IMG/VR virus record: IMGVR_UViG_3300006071_000014 | Coordinates: 1 to 60,345 of that record | Length of the DNA stretch: 60,345 bases | Origin: a virus | Strand: one strand, 5' to 3' | Part shown: piece after piece, positions 34,801-42,440 of the stretch | How the letters are laid out: the number at the start of each line of letters is the position of its first letter | Numbering within the stretch: position 1 is the stretch's first letter | Notes under the pieces: model-generated | Database searches by the model: none | What the model was told of the DNA's origin: nothing | Seen by the model: only the letters and a program-made list of their open reading frames with translations | Translations under genes and position numbers: made by a program

Positions 34801-35199
34801 AATCAGCAAAAACTAAATCAAAAGAATGTGTATGCAGATATTGCTTACTATACTCCATTTGATGTTCTTGGTTGGACACCATTCGTTGGCGTTACAGTTA
34901 ATGATAGCACTATTAGCGATAGTGGAAGCAGTGGAAGCGCAGTATTGGCTCAGCCTACAAATACTGGCTCAACTGTAAAGACTACTCCTTATGCAGGTGC
35001 TCAAATCAAGATTAATGATAACATTGCGCTACAAGGAAAAGTTAGCAACACTGACGAACATGGTGTTGTTGGCAGTGGTAAAGTTATTGTTAAAAAGAAA
35101 ATCATTGATAATACCAGTCTATACCTAAGTGCAAGTTATGATCATGGCAACAACTATGATAATGGCACAGTAATGGTTGGTTTAACTGTTGATTTCTAA
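31849..35199 (+). CDS. Secreted autotransporter-like giant adhesin
   Basis: A 1116-residue protein. Residues 1-23 are a signal peptide ending ASNAHA. Residues 280-490 carry repeats of the type INNNGSITG, NNASGTITGG and NNAGTITGDVQL, the Gly/Asn beta-helix repeats of autotransporter passenger domains. Residues 700-860 are a Thr-rich linker. The last 230 residues have amphipathic strands (GVAGYYGQTSSNGYNNSSSS, KVKATVGFANTDHTNTISL, TPYAGAQIKINDN) and end GLTVDF with the terminal Phe of outer-membrane barrels. The protein would be displayed on the host cell surface. An AAGGGA ribosome site precedes it. Virion tail-fibre origin is less likely given the signal peptide. Confidence 0.6.
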   Translation: MFKKLITAIAAMVGFVAASNAHADNIYNSIATAYVTTTISQSVVFDSTMQQGGTFTFSVLAHNGGGRAGQSDTANVKIEFYNGNNQLVSTVNTSYSGNLPNPTALGGNPQIDPAVPWTTLSVSSTNCGGSCATVAYAKVSMYGIDGSYWAGDYGPWYRAPTLTLNGGNNLVYNPEFGPYNGITAQGWSASPGFGACQGAWGGSNACIVNSSGTPGQSTVGLVANQNGGGPSATGGTTSGQAGGYNSTMNVSNPSGAPAATTSTNANGTTITTSLGQTTDTSITNNGTINVGGTNAGISATSATTTTITNGGTITTNNGSGINAQQSSSTSANVTITNSGTITANTSGATNGNNTYSAFGIIASFNGTGSTGTATVNNTSTGTITVTNGNGVIINGYGHGILNNDGSITATPTGTNSMPGVLVANNGTINNNGSITGDVGVDFLNSTAGSTINNNASGTITGGSGLAIVNLGTNNTGAIINNAGTITGDVQLSTNGTYNLLGNGSQVGAIRSTDATNSTNVNIGTNASAATATLQGNIGDPANTSAPIGTYGNFPRAFTFQTIGNVTINANSSLTDNTGYTISANTVTNNGTFVSGAGTTTINGAFVNNGVFSTTYNGPSYSQVAVNGSLTLGGGATYVPIIVGGQTTNVTLNSPYTSIISASGGISGAFVTTSGSIGNINWAITQNGNQIDMLWTPSVTVTGTAPGTPIVTSTSTNGATTTTTSVAYGTPVETATIIAGTSTTTHATAFASTNSGNNVSVTRTDTTTVSTPYTTTVTTDTPVITTTTNTTPVTTVINTTPTTVTSYSDGSTTTANGSTVTTTNTTNQVSSNNVTTDQITTATSSGTQVVATPVSATATASVKGMKDSVDYQNSNLFMIDPFFQNNGSWATPSYTFSKTASGNIGGEGISFGHQDVGEGGIVWGVAGYYGQTSSNGYNNSSSSAINGSGTAYVLADTGNGKVKATVGFANTDHTNTISLPTIGIGNQQKLNQKNVYADIAYYTPFDVLGWTPFVGVTVNDSTISDSGSSGSAVLAQPTNTGSTVKTTPYAGAQIKINDNIALQGKVSNTDEHGVVGSGKVIVKKKIIDNTSLYLSASYDHGNNYDNGTVMVGLTVDF

Positions 35200-35228
35200 T
35201 TGACATTTTGATGCCCCTATGCTAAATT
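35200..35228 (+). promoter_or_regulatory. Sigma70-like promoter with flanking inverted repeat
   Basis: TTGACA, 17-base spacer, TAAATT. A perfect 10-base inverted repeat, ATGCCCCTAT (35211-35220) and ATAGGGGCAT (35234-35243), flanks the -10 box. It could be an operator, or a terminator hairpin for the upstream gene, because TTTATGTTTTTTT follows. Confidence 0.6.
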
Positions 35229-35245
35229 ACAGTATAGGGGCATTT

Positions 35246-36424
35246 ATGTTTTTTTTAATAAGCGATTTAGCAGATTTACGGTTTCCTTGTAACTTTAAAC
35301 TAACTGAAAATCGGTGGTTAAACAGTGATGAAGGATGGATGCGTTTATCCGATAACTTTTATTTTAAAGGTTATTGTATGGAATCTTTTAATTATACTGA
35401 TTTAATGGATGATCCAACCCCTCGTCATTTTGGAAACTTTGCTGCTATATTTGTTCAAGATAATAATATTGTCATTACGCATGACAGAGAACGCAGTTTT
35501 CCACTTTATCATGATATTGTTACCAATGCTGTTGGTAACATAGGTTTATCACAGAATAATAAAATTGGTTCTAACAGTTTAGTCAGTATATTATCCAATG
35601 GAGATATTATACAAAATTTTATTAAAATACCATATTCATTTGATAATGAACTTACTATAGATAATGCGGTTGAAATTATCTACGAAAAACTTATTAAACA
35701 TTTTACTTGGTTAAAAAATAACTGCCCAGTAGTTCCTAAAATATTTTTTACGGGTGGTATTGATACTATGTTATGTCTTGCAATGCTGCGTAATTTAGAT
35801 ATAGCACACGATTTATTAGTTTGCGAACATTATGATTTAGATCATTTTACTTCAAAATTTCGTTACCAGATATCACAGAATTGGGGTTATGCTCAAATTC
35901 ATCACTGGAACAATGATTCATGGTTAATTTCAGGAGCAATGGGTGATGAGACTTTTTTACGCGGACCAAGCGCCATTAATATGATATTAATGAACCGTGG
36001 AAAAAATATAGCAGAATTAATTAAAAATAGTGACTACCATTATCAATATTTTAATGCAGATAAAAATTTAAAAATTTATACAGAACAACAAAATGATCCA
36101 AAATTAAAAATATATACCAAAAATATAAATCATTTGTATAAAAGAATAGTAGAAATAAATTTAAATGATTATCAACATTGGCATTTAGGTAAAACTATTA
36201 CTTTTACACCATTTAAAGATATATCTATACTAACTACTATATTAAGCATGGACAATAACAGTTTAGATTTACAAATGGCAGATGCGCAATTACAAAAAAA
36301 ATTAATTGCAAAAGCAGCACCAGAACTGTTAAAGTATCTTATGCCACAGAAAAATATAGATGCAGATAGCAGCATAGCTACCGTATGGGAATTATACAAG
36401 GATTTATATAATGGAACAGCCTAA
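35246..36424 (+). CDS. Asparagine-synthase-like PP-loop enzyme
   Basis: A 392-residue protein resembling the synthetase half of AsnB with a divergent front. The PP-loop reads PKIFFTGGIDTMLCLAML, close to the SGGxDS pattern, but with Thr-Gly-Gly and Thr after Asp. Later SGAMGDETFLRGP matches the GDELF block. The N-terminal half (HFGNFAAIFVQDNNIVITHD, RERSFPLYH) resembles the glutaminase fold but has no Cys2. It may adenylate a carboxyl group and use ammonia. The ATG at 35246 is used because an AGGGG site precedes it and an earlier ATG lies in the promoter. Confidence 0.6.
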   Translation: MFFLISDLADLRFPCNFKLTENRWLNSDEGWMRLSDNFYFKGYCMESFNYTDLMDDPTPRHFGNFAAIFVQDNNIVITHDRERSFPLYHDIVTNAVGNIGLSQNNKIGSNSLVSILSNGDIIQNFIKIPYSFDNELTIDNAVEIIYEKLIKHFTWLKNNCPVVPKIFFTGGIDTMLCLAMLRNLDIAHDLLVCEHYDLDHFTSKFRYQISQNWGYAQIHHWNNDSWLISGAMGDETFLRGPSAINMILMNRGKNIAELIKNSDYHYQYFNADKNLKIYTEQQNDPKLKIYTKNINHLYKRIVEINLNDYQHWHLGKTITFTPFKDISILTTILSMDNNSLDLQMADAQLQKKLIAKAAPELLKYLMPQKNIDADSSIATVWELYKDLYNGTA

Positions 36425-36773
36425 ACCAAACCTTGAAGCAGATTTGTTTGATAGCCAATATATTCGTGATAAAGCACGAAATAATGATATCTATTGTCAG
36501 CATCTTTATGCTACGCTCAGCAATAATGAGTTTATTAAGGCAGAAGTCCTATCAATTTTAGCAGCAGAGCATTGGTCTTGTTCTTGGCGTCATGCGGGCG
36601 GTATTGCCGCTGCATTGTATGATGGCACTTTTAGTGGCGATTATATGCGCTATTACGTAAGCAATATGATGGATAGTAATGATTATATTACCGAAGGAAT
36701 GATTGACGAAGAAATTCGTGAAGATTTCAAAAAAATTGGTTGGTATGTGGTTGAAAACAAGGTAAATATATAA
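36411..36773 (+). CDS. Conserved phage protein, unknown function
   Basis: A 120-residue protein overlapping the end of the asparagine-synthase-like gene by 14 bases and the next gene by one base. It is helical, with KAEVLSILAAEHWSCSWRHA, then GGIAAALYDGTFSGDYMRYY, and a polar acidic end. Its regular position in a coupled series suggests a shared role with neighbours. No family is recognised. Confidence 0.6.
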   Translation: MEQPKPNLEADLFDSQYIRDKARNNDIYCQHLYATLSNNEFIKAEVLSILAAEHWSCSWRHAGGIAAALYDGTFSGDYMRYYVSNMMDSNDYITEGMIDEEIREDFKKIGWYVVENKVNI

Positions 36774-38275
36774 TGTTCTTAAACATTTTAGCACTCCTAA
36801 GTGCCATCTCAATCAGTGGTGTTGCAGCATATTATAGTATTGCTGGATTAACTGCCATCTTTAGTGGAGCAGTAATTCCTATTATCATTATGGGAACTGT
36901 ATTAGAATTTGGTAAGATTATTACCACAGTATGGTTGCACGGTAATTGGAACAAGATAAATTTGTTTATCAAATATTATCTGAGCCTTGCAGTTATTGTT
37001 CTTATGTTTGTTACATCTATGGGTATCTTTGGATTTCTTAGCCGTGCGCATATTGAAACTACCAGCAGTGTAGGCGATAATACCCTACTCATTGAACAGA
37101 TTGATCAAAATCTTGCAGTTGAACAACAACGAATTAAAGATAATCAAAAGATTATTGCGCAAATGGATGATGCTGTTAATGGATTGTTGAACAGTAGCGC
37201 ATCAAATGCTACTAAAGACAACAATCGCACAGCAACCTTAACCACACAAGCAACTAAATTACGTGATGGTCAAAAGAAAGATCGTGAAGCGGCTAATAAA
37301 ACTATTGATGATACCAATAAACGTATTCAAGATTTGAATAGTCAGAAGTTAAAACTTAACCAGGCACAACTTAAAGTTGAAGCCGAAGTTGGACCAATCA
37401 AATATATTGCTCAATTAATATATGGAGATAGTGTCGATAAAAACTTGCTTGAACGAGCAGTTCGTTGGGTTATTATTTTTATTGTAGCAGTATTTGATCC
37501 ACTTGCAGTATCACTTGTGTTAGGTGCTACGATGAGCATTGGTTGGCGCAAGCCAAAAGAAGAAAACACAGTAGAATATATTGAAAAGATTGTAGAAGTT
37601 CCTGTTGAAAAAATTGTAACTGTATATAATAATGATGCGATTATTCGTGCAGAAGCCTTACAAGAAGAAGTAGAAGAACTTCGCAATCGAGAGCCAGAAA
37701 TTGTAGAACGTGTCATTACTCAGGCAGTTCCTATCTATGAAGAACGCATTGTTGAAAAGATAGTAGAAGTTCCAACTATTGTTGAACGTATTGTTGAAGT
37801 AGAAAAGATTGTGGAAGTTCCTGTTGAAACTATTCGTGAAGTTGAACGTATAGTTGATAATACTGATAACAAAACACTAATGGATTTAACTGCAGCATTG
37901 GATCAACTATTAAAAGAAGTAGAAAATAAAAATCATGAGATTCGTCGTCTTCATGCCGCAAATGAAATATTGCGTGAAGAACAAGCTGGTGTAGATGAAA
38001 AAGCATACTTACTTGATATAGACACAGATATTGTTGGTCCAATATTTCCAAATGACCCATATGTAGGTCAGTTGTTTATTCTTGTTTCACAGCCAAATAA
38101 TCTTCATAAATGGAACGGTGATATGTGGATTTTAGTTGACAAGACACAAAATACTGGCTATACTGATAATATAAATTGGAAACATTGGCAGTTGGGCAGA
38201 CTACAGAGAGCAGAGATTGAGTTTGACGATATGACTAATGCTGAACAATCTGCACTAGAAACGTTAAATGTATGA
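36773..38275 (+). CDS. Multi-pass membrane protein with coiled coil and VEVP repeats
   Basis: A 500-residue protein. Three or four membrane segments occur: two or three in residues 1-95 (ALLSAISISGVAAYYSIAGL, IFSGAVIPIIIMGTVLEF, LSLAVIVLMFVTSMGIFGFL) and another near residue 230 (WVIIFIVAVFDPLAVSLVLG). Between them is a coiled coil. After it comes a repeat region with VEKIVEVPVEKIV, IVEKIVEVPTIVERIVEV and similar, then a heptad helix and a beta-like end. A similar architecture is common in T4-like marine phages. It may be an inner-membrane scaffold during infection. Function is unknown. Confidence 0.65.
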   Translation: MFLNILALLSAISISGVAAYYSIAGLTAIFSGAVIPIIIMGTVLEFGKIITTVWLHGNWNKINLFIKYYLSLAVIVLMFVTSMGIFGFLSRAHIETTSSVGDNTLLIEQIDQNLAVEQQRIKDNQKIIAQMDDAVNGLLNSSASNATKDNNRTATLTTQATKLRDGQKKDREAANKTIDDTNKRIQDLNSQKLKLNQAQLKVEAEVGPIKYIAQLIYGDSVDKNLLERAVRWVIIFIVAVFDPLAVSLVLGATMSIGWRKPKEENTVEYIEKIVEVPVEKIVTVYNNDAIIRAEALQEEVEELRNREPEIVERVITQAVPIYEERIVEKIVEVPTIVERIVEVEKIVEVPVETIREVERIVDNTDNKTLMDLTAALDQLLKEVENKNHEIRRLHAANEILREEQAGVDEKAYLLDIDTDIVGPIFPNDPYVGQLFILVSQPNNLHKWNGDMWILVDKTQNTGYTDNINWKHWQLGRLQRAEIEFDDMTNAEQSALETLNV

Positions 38276-38664
38276 ATAATAGCAGAATAGTAACTGAGCC
38301 TGATATAGATTTAGATAACAGGTTTAAAGTATTGCTCATTGATTGTGAATGGGGCGATATTGAACGTTTAAGTAAAAGTATCAGTTCATTAGGAATAGAT
38401 ATTACATTGTTTCTATATGGCAGCAATGATAGCAATGACAATTGGTGTATTAATACCAACAAACATGCCCATGCTACGTTAGTTAATTGCAGATTTAGTG
38501 GTAAAAAAGAGTTACTTAAAGGTTTTTTGCTTGCTCAACGAAATACGTGGGCATTAGGGCAAAATGAAATTGGCTCAGCAATACATAGAAATACATTCGA
38601 CATTTATTCTTGGTTGCTTGAACAATATAATAATTATAATAAAGAGGAAAATAATGGCACATAG
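38272..38664 (+). CDS. Hypothetical protein ending in TAG
   Basis: A 130-residue protein whose start overlaps the upstream stop (ATGA). It reads as a small alpha/beta domain (RFKVLLIDCEWGDIERLSKSI, IDITLFLYGSNDSND) with a helical end. The stop codon is TAG at 38662, one of only two genes in the window with an amber stop, and it lies inside the bS21 gene start. No function is assigned. Confidence 0.55.
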   Translation: MNNSRIVTEPDIDLDNRFKVLLIDCEWGDIERLSKSISSLGIDITLFLYGSNDSNDNWCINTNKHAHATLVNCRFSGKKELLKGFLLAQRNTWALGQNEIGSAIHRNTFDIYSWLLEQYNNYNKEENNGT

Positions 38665-38902
38665 ACCAGAGTTAGAAAATGTACGTCAGCGTGGATTTTT
38701 CGTTGAAGTTCATAACAATGATGTTAATAAAGCACTTCGTAAAATGAAGAAAGTGCTACAGCAAGATGGAATTTTTCAAGTTCTTCGCGAGCGTGAGCGT
38801 TTTGAACAACCAAGTATGGTTCGTAAGAAAGCCAAAGCACGTGCAGTAAAGCGTTGGCAGAAGAAGTTAAAAGAACTTCGTAATAGTGGCATCGCACGAT
38901 AA
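38654..38902 (+). CDS. rpsU: Ribosomal protein bS21
   Basis: An 82-residue homologue of small-subunit protein bS21. It has VEVHNNDVNKALRKMKKVLQ, then VLRERERFEQPSMVRKKAKA and RAVKRWQKK, which align with the VKVRENEPFDVALRRFKR and RRREFYEKPTTERKR...AKASAVKR blocks of the family. bS21 helps the 30S subunit recognise messenger RNA, so a phage copy may bias translation to phage messages. The ATG at 38654 follows an AAAGAGGAAA site; 30 upstream residues in frame are not conserved. The start overlaps the previous gene. Confidence 0.85.
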   Translation: MAHRPELENVRQRGFFVEVHNNDVNKALRKMKKVLQQDGIFQVLRERERFEQPSMVRKKAKARAVKRWQKKLKELRNSGIAR

Positions 38903-38916
38903 TCAATAGGTGAATA

Positions 38917-40023
38917 ATGCGTATTATTAATGATACCAAGTTGGATTTCTCCGACGTTCTAATCTTGCCTAAACGATCTACTCTTACAAGCCGTGAAGAA
39001 GTATCTCTAGAACGAACTTTTACATTTCGTAATAGTAAGCGTACATGGATAGGGAAACCTGTCATGGCGGCAAACATGGATGGTGTCGGAACATTTGAGA
39101 TGGCAGAGAAACTTGCCTCTTATTATATGTTCACATGCTTACGCAAGAATTATACTACGGAAGAACTGATCCTATGGATTGGTCGTAGCGGTTATCTAAT
39201 CCAAGAATATTGGGCATATGGTCTTGGTATCAAAGAAGAAGAATACGAAAAGTTCAAACTTATTAAAAGCAAACTGCCACCAAACAATATCAAGTTTGTT
39301 TGCATTGATGTTGCTAATGGTTATACCGAACGATTTGTAGAGTTTGTTAAACGTTTTCGTGCCGAAAATCCTGACCTAATTATCATTGCTGGTAATGTGG
39401 TAACTGGTGATATGACAGAGGAGTTGATACTGAGTGGAGCAGATATTATTAAAGTTGGTATTGGTCCTGGTAGTGTCTGTACTACTCGTCTCAAAACGGG
39501 TGTTGGTTATCCACAGCTTAGTGCTATTATTGAGTGTGCTGATGCTGCTCATGGGCTTGGCGGACATATCATTAGTGATGGTGGTTGCGTTTGTCCTGGC
39601 GATGTGTCTAAGGCTTTTGGGGCTGGGTCCGACTTCGTGATGCTTGGTGGTATGCTAGCAGGTCATGATCAGGGCGGCGGTGATATTGTCACGCAAACTA
39701 CTCGCTCTAATCAGGTATGGATACAGGACGATGGCACCCCTGATGATATCTTTACTACACAACAGTTTGTTAAGTTCTATGGCATGAGTTCAAAATCTGC
39801 CAATGAAAAGCATAGTGGTGGATTGAAATCATATCGTGCTGCAGAAGGCAAAGAAGTTGCTGTGCCTTATCGTGGCGATGTTAGCGATACGGTTCAAGAT
39901 ATTCTTGGCGGCATAAGAAGCACTCTAACTTATACGGGCAGCAAGTCGCTTAAAGAACTATCTAAACGTACAACATTTATTCATGTGAATAATCAAGTGA
40001 ATAATATTTTTGGCAAAATATGA
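38917..40023 (+). CDS. GMP reductase / IMP dehydrogenase family enzyme
   Basis: A 368-residue TIM-barrel enzyme. The core is [20 protein letters not shown] with the catalytic Cys in [29 protein letters not shown] and [15 protein letters not shown] give the phosphate-binding loops. The N-terminus [16 protein letters not shown] is typical. A CBS domain is absent, as in GMP reductases, and the length of about 350 residues fits GuaC. It converts GMP to IMP or the reverse and so adjusts purine supply in infected cells. It ends on the next gene (ATGA). Confidence 0.85.
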   Translation: MRIINDTKLDFSDVLILPKRSTLTSREEVSLERTFTFRNSKRTWIGKPVMAANMDGVGTFEMAEKLASYYMFTCLRKNYTTEELILWIGRSGYLIQEYWAYGLGIKEEEYEKFKLIKSKLPPNNIKFVCIDVANGYTERFVEFVKRFRAENPDLIIIAGNVVTGDMTEELILSGADIIKVGIGPGSVCTTRLKTGVGYPQLSAIIECADAAHGLGGHIISDGGCVCPGDVSKAFGAGSDFVMLGGMLAGHDQGGGDIVTQTTRSNQVWIQDDGTPDDIFTTQQFVKFYGMSSKSANEKHSGGLKSYRAAEGKEVAVPYRGDVSDTVQDILGGIRSTLTYTGSKSLKELSKRTTFIHVNNQVNNIFGKI

Positions 40024-40718
40024 AAAATAATATAAAATATTATCCAGAGGGTTTTTATGTTTATGCATACCTGCGTGACGATGGAACTCCTTATTATATT
40101 GGTAAGGGTAACGGGGACCGTGCTTGGACAAAACATGAAAATGTTGATAAACCTCAAAAAAATCTCATTAAAATTTTAGAATCTAACCTAACAGAATCAG
40201 AGGCATTAGATATTGAAACAAAACTAATTAAAAAACATGGTAGAAAAAATTACGATGAAAATGGAATATTATTAAACAAAAAATTAGTTGGAAGTATTCA
40301 AAAAATGTTAGATGAAAAAGAAAATTTTAAAGAAATCAGTGATGTAAAAAATTCTCAGTATCTTTCTTTGGGAAAAGCAGCACTTTATGTTAATCGAAGC
40401 AAAACTACATTAACAAGAAATATTCGAGCAAAAAAACTATCTGCTAAAATGCATGAAGATGGATCATATAGTATTTGTATTAATGATTTAAATAATTATT
40501 TAAAAAAAATCAATGATAGGGAACTTATTTCTTCAAACAAATCTGAAAACGAATCATTTGTTAATAATCATGTAATTGTTTTAAAAAATAAAATTGAAGA
40601 TTTAGAAAATAAAATTATTATTTTATCTGAGCAATTAAATGACATTAAAATTGATAGAGACAGTTGGAAAAAACAAGCAGATACATCATATAATTTATTA
40701 CAAAAATATTTAAAATAA
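40020..40718 (+). CDS. GIY-YIG homing endonuclease with HTH and coiled coil
   Basis: A 232-residue nuclease. The GIY-YIG core is [20 protein letters not shown] then NGDRAWTKH, with [19 protein letters not shown] as the Glu-containing helix. After about residue 115 a helix-turn-helix-like [20 protein letters not shown] follows. The last 60 residues are a coiled coil ([20 protein letters not shown]). It is very AT-rich compared with the upstream GMP reductase, as expected for a mobile gene. It starts within the stop of that gene. Confidence 0.85.
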   Translation: MKNNIKYYPEGFYVYAYLRDDGTPYYIGKGNGDRAWTKHENVDKPQKNLIKILESNLTESEALDIETKLIKKHGRKNYDENGILLNKKLVGSIQKMLDEKENFKEISDVKNSQYLSLGKAALYVNRSKTTLTRNIRAKKLSAKMHEDGSYSICINDLNNYLKKINDRELISSNKSENESFVNNHVIVLKNKIEDLENKIIILSEQLNDIKIDRDSWKKQADTSYNLLQKYLK

Positions 40719-40722
40719 ACCC

Positions 40723-40751
40723 TTGACAAATGATGCGTGAATCACTAAATA
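40723..40751 (+). promoter_or_regulatory. Sigma70-like promoter of hsp20
   Basis: TTGACA, 17-base spacer, TAAATA. The predicted start near 40758 gives a leader of about 55 bases holding two hairpins. Confidence 0.7.
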
Positions 40752-40756
40752 TAGTT

Positions 40757-40805
40757 AGACGATGCCATTATGGGTCGTCTATCGCATACTCGCTTTAAAA
40801 AGGAG
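40757..40805 (+). promoter_or_regulatory. ROSE-like RNA thermometer before hsp20
   Basis: The leader has a hairpin AGACGA/TCGTCT (40757-40780, inner stem CCA/TGG). A second hairpin puts the ribosome site AAGGAG (40800-40805) opposite CTCGCTT (40789-40795). In it TCGCT pairs with AGGA leaving the G unpaired, the UYGCU arrangement that defines ROSE thermometers of small heat-shock genes. Heat would open it and allow translation. Confidence 0.6.
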
Positions 40806-40813
40806 AAACAAGC

Positions 40814-41254
40814 ATGAGTAACCTTCTACAGGTCTTCGACCAAAAATTATTTGATAACCTTCATCGCACTACTATTGGTTTTGATCGTATGTTTGATGAT
40901 ATGCTGCGTGTAAATAGCATTCAAGTACAACAAAATTACCCCCCATACAATATCATCCGCAACGATGAAACCAATTATGAAATTCAGATTGCCATCAGTG
41001 GCTTTTCTGAAAAAGATATTGATATCACTTTAACTGATAATCAATTGGTTATCACTGGCGAAAACACCGACGAGGATACCAATGAGTATCTTCACCGTGG
41101 CATTGCTGCTCGCAAGTTTATTCGCACATTTTCACTCAGTGATGATGTTGTAGTAAATGCTGCAAAGGTTAAGAATGGCTTGCTTATCGTAGAACTGCAA
41201 CATATTGTTCCAGACGAAAAGAAGCCAAAGAAAATTCCAGTAATTTCAGAATAA
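40814..41254 (+). CDS. Small heat-shock protein Hsp20
   Basis: A 146-residue alpha-crystallin-type chaperone that holds unfolded proteins. The N-terminal arm is FDRMFDDMLRVNSIQVQQNY. The crystallin domain has YEIQIAISGFSEKDIDITLT, then DNQLVITGENTDED, and ends with AKVKNGLLIVELQHIVP, the conserved A-x-x-x-n-G-v-L pattern. The tail KKPKKIPVISE carries the I-x-I-like anchor (IPVI). The gene has its own promoter and a ROSE-like thermometer in the leader. A strong hairpin separates it from ClpS. Confidence 0.95.
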   Translation: MSNLLQVFDQKLFDNLHRTTIGFDRMFDDMLRVNSIQVQQNYPPYNIIRNDETNYEIQIAISGFSEKDIDITLTDNQLVITGENTDEDTNEYLHRGIAARKFIRTFSLSDDVVVNAAKVKNGLLIVELQHIVPDEKKPKKIPVISE

Positions 41255-41267
41255 TTTATAGCAATAA

Positions 41268-41293
41268 ACACGGCGGGAATTGTCCCGCCGTGT
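41268..41293 (+). terminator. Hairpin between hsp20 and clpS (terminator-like)
   Basis: A perfect 11-base-pair stem, ACACGGCGGGA/TCCCGCCGTGT, with an ATTG loop. There is no T-run after it, so it may be a messenger-stabilising or processing hairpin. A TGTAAATAAT box follows immediately. Confidence 0.7.
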
Positions 41294-41305
41294 AAATAAT
41301 AGAAG

Positions 41306-41629
41306 ATGAGCAAAATGAGCACAGACACCGCAACCAAATCTAAAGTTAAAATCGCACCACGTCTTGATTTAACTGCGCCACCGCGCTTTAAAGTTATTTT
41401 TATGAATGATAATGTAACAACTGTTCAGTTTGTCATGGCTGTACTACAAGAAGTTTTTGATCATAATGAAGATAGTGCAATGATATTGACTGCTAGAATT
41501 CATGAAGAGGGTCAAGCAAGTGTTGCTGTTCTGCCATTTGAAATTGCAGAAAGCAAGGCTGTAGAAGCAACGCTACTCGCTCGTACTAATAGTTTTCCAC
41601 TCAATGTAAAGATTGAACCAGAAGTTTAA
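41306..41629 (+). CDS. clpS: ClpS adaptor of the Clp protease
   Basis: A 107-residue ClpS homologue. The conserved core is PPRFKVIFMNDNVTTVQFVM, then AVLQEVFDHNEDSAMIL and ARIHEEGQASVAVLPFEIAE, ending KVEATLLARTN-like and FPLNVKIEPE. ClpS hands proteins with N-degron residues to ClpAP. A phage copy may alter host protein turnover. Two close starts are possible (41306 and 41315). It overlaps the convergent metallophosphatase by 4 bases. Confidence 0.88.
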   Translation: MSKMSTDTATKSKVKIAPRLDLTAPPRFKVIFMNDNVTTVQFVMAVLQEVFDHNEDSAMILTARIHEEGQASVAVLPFEIAESKAVEATLLARTNSFPLNVKIEPEV

Positions 41630-42402
41630 ATTTCAATTAATTTTGGAAAGTAAGCGAATCCGATGTTTTCTTCTTCTCGCCCACGAGGATGACAAACATA
41701 TCTGATTCCGTCTATAACTTCGTCATATTGTTTATGAACATGTCCAAAACACCATGTATCAATTTTTTTATTGGTGTTTGCATCTAATACAACTGACATA
41801 AGACTATTACCAGTACGCCCCATGTGACATAAATCCATGTTAGGATTTATATATCTGAATTTTTTCAATGGGCTTGTATGCGTAACTACAACTATTTTTC
41901 TAATGCGTGGATCATCATTAAAAATTTCAACTTGGTTTAACAGTGTTTTGGCATCCATCTTAGCACTAATGAATATTTCACTTAACAGCTTCTCGCTATA
42001 AGTTGCATCTATTAGAGAATTCCAACAATCTACTGTTTGAACTTCTGGCTGACAAAAATCAAAAGTCCACCAACCATTGCATCCAACAAATGCTATATCA
42101 TCAAGGACAATTGCACTCTTATACAGATAAGTTATATTTGGGTTATCTTTTAACCGTTCTTGAAATTTATAACAATTTTCAGTAATGTTGGTTTGATGAT
42201 TATGTTCGTGATTACCTTCAACAAATATCACATGGCGGTAATAATTGCTCATTTCTACCAATGTATTATAGCTATAATCCCAATTATTAGAGATGTCACC
42301 AGCTACAACAGCAACCAAACTAGTTCCTAAACCTTTATACTTTAGTAACTTATCTGGAGACCACCAATTGTCATGTAAATCGCTATACAAATCAAAATGC
42401 AT
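41626..42402 (-). CDS. Calcineurin-like metallophosphoesterase, minus strand
   Basis: A 258-residue two-metal phosphoesterase. The motifs are in order: FDLYSDLHDNWW (D-x-H), VAGDIS (GD), VEGNHEHNH (GNHE), VVTHTSP and CFGHVHKQYDE (GHxH). PLxK-like positions between agree. Substrates of such phage proteins range from nucleic acid 3'-phosphates to nucleotides. The fold is clear and the substrate is not. It is transcribed opposite to its neighbours and diverges from the gene at 42441. Confidence 0.85.
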   Translation of the reverse strand: MHFDLYSDLHDNWWSPDKLLKYKGLGTSLVAVVAGDISNNWDYSYNTLVEMSNYYRHVIFVEGNHEHNHQTNITENCYKFQERLKDNPNITYLYKSAIVLDDIAFVGCNGWWTFDFCQPEVQTVDCWNSLIDATYSEKLLSEIFISAKMDAKTLLNQVEIFNDDPRIRKIVVVTHTSPLKKFRYINPNMDLCHMGRTGNSLMSVVLDANTNKKIDTWCFGHVHKQYDEVIDGIRYVCHPRGREEENIGFAYFPKLIEI

Positions 42403-42431
42403 TTTTTTAATACCTACTGTAATTATGAATA

Positions 42432-42439
42432 TATAAATG
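42432..42439 (+). promoter_or_regulatory. Late-promoter-like TATAAATG box
   Basis: TATAAATG one base before the ATG at 42441, in the divergent space with the phosphoesterase. It differs from consensus at the last base. Confidence 0.35.
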
Positions 42440-42440
42440 C

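Noticed and set aside
37560-37860. DNA repeat array of the GTAGAAGT type
   Set aside because: It is a coding repeat for VEKIVEVP in the membrane protein.
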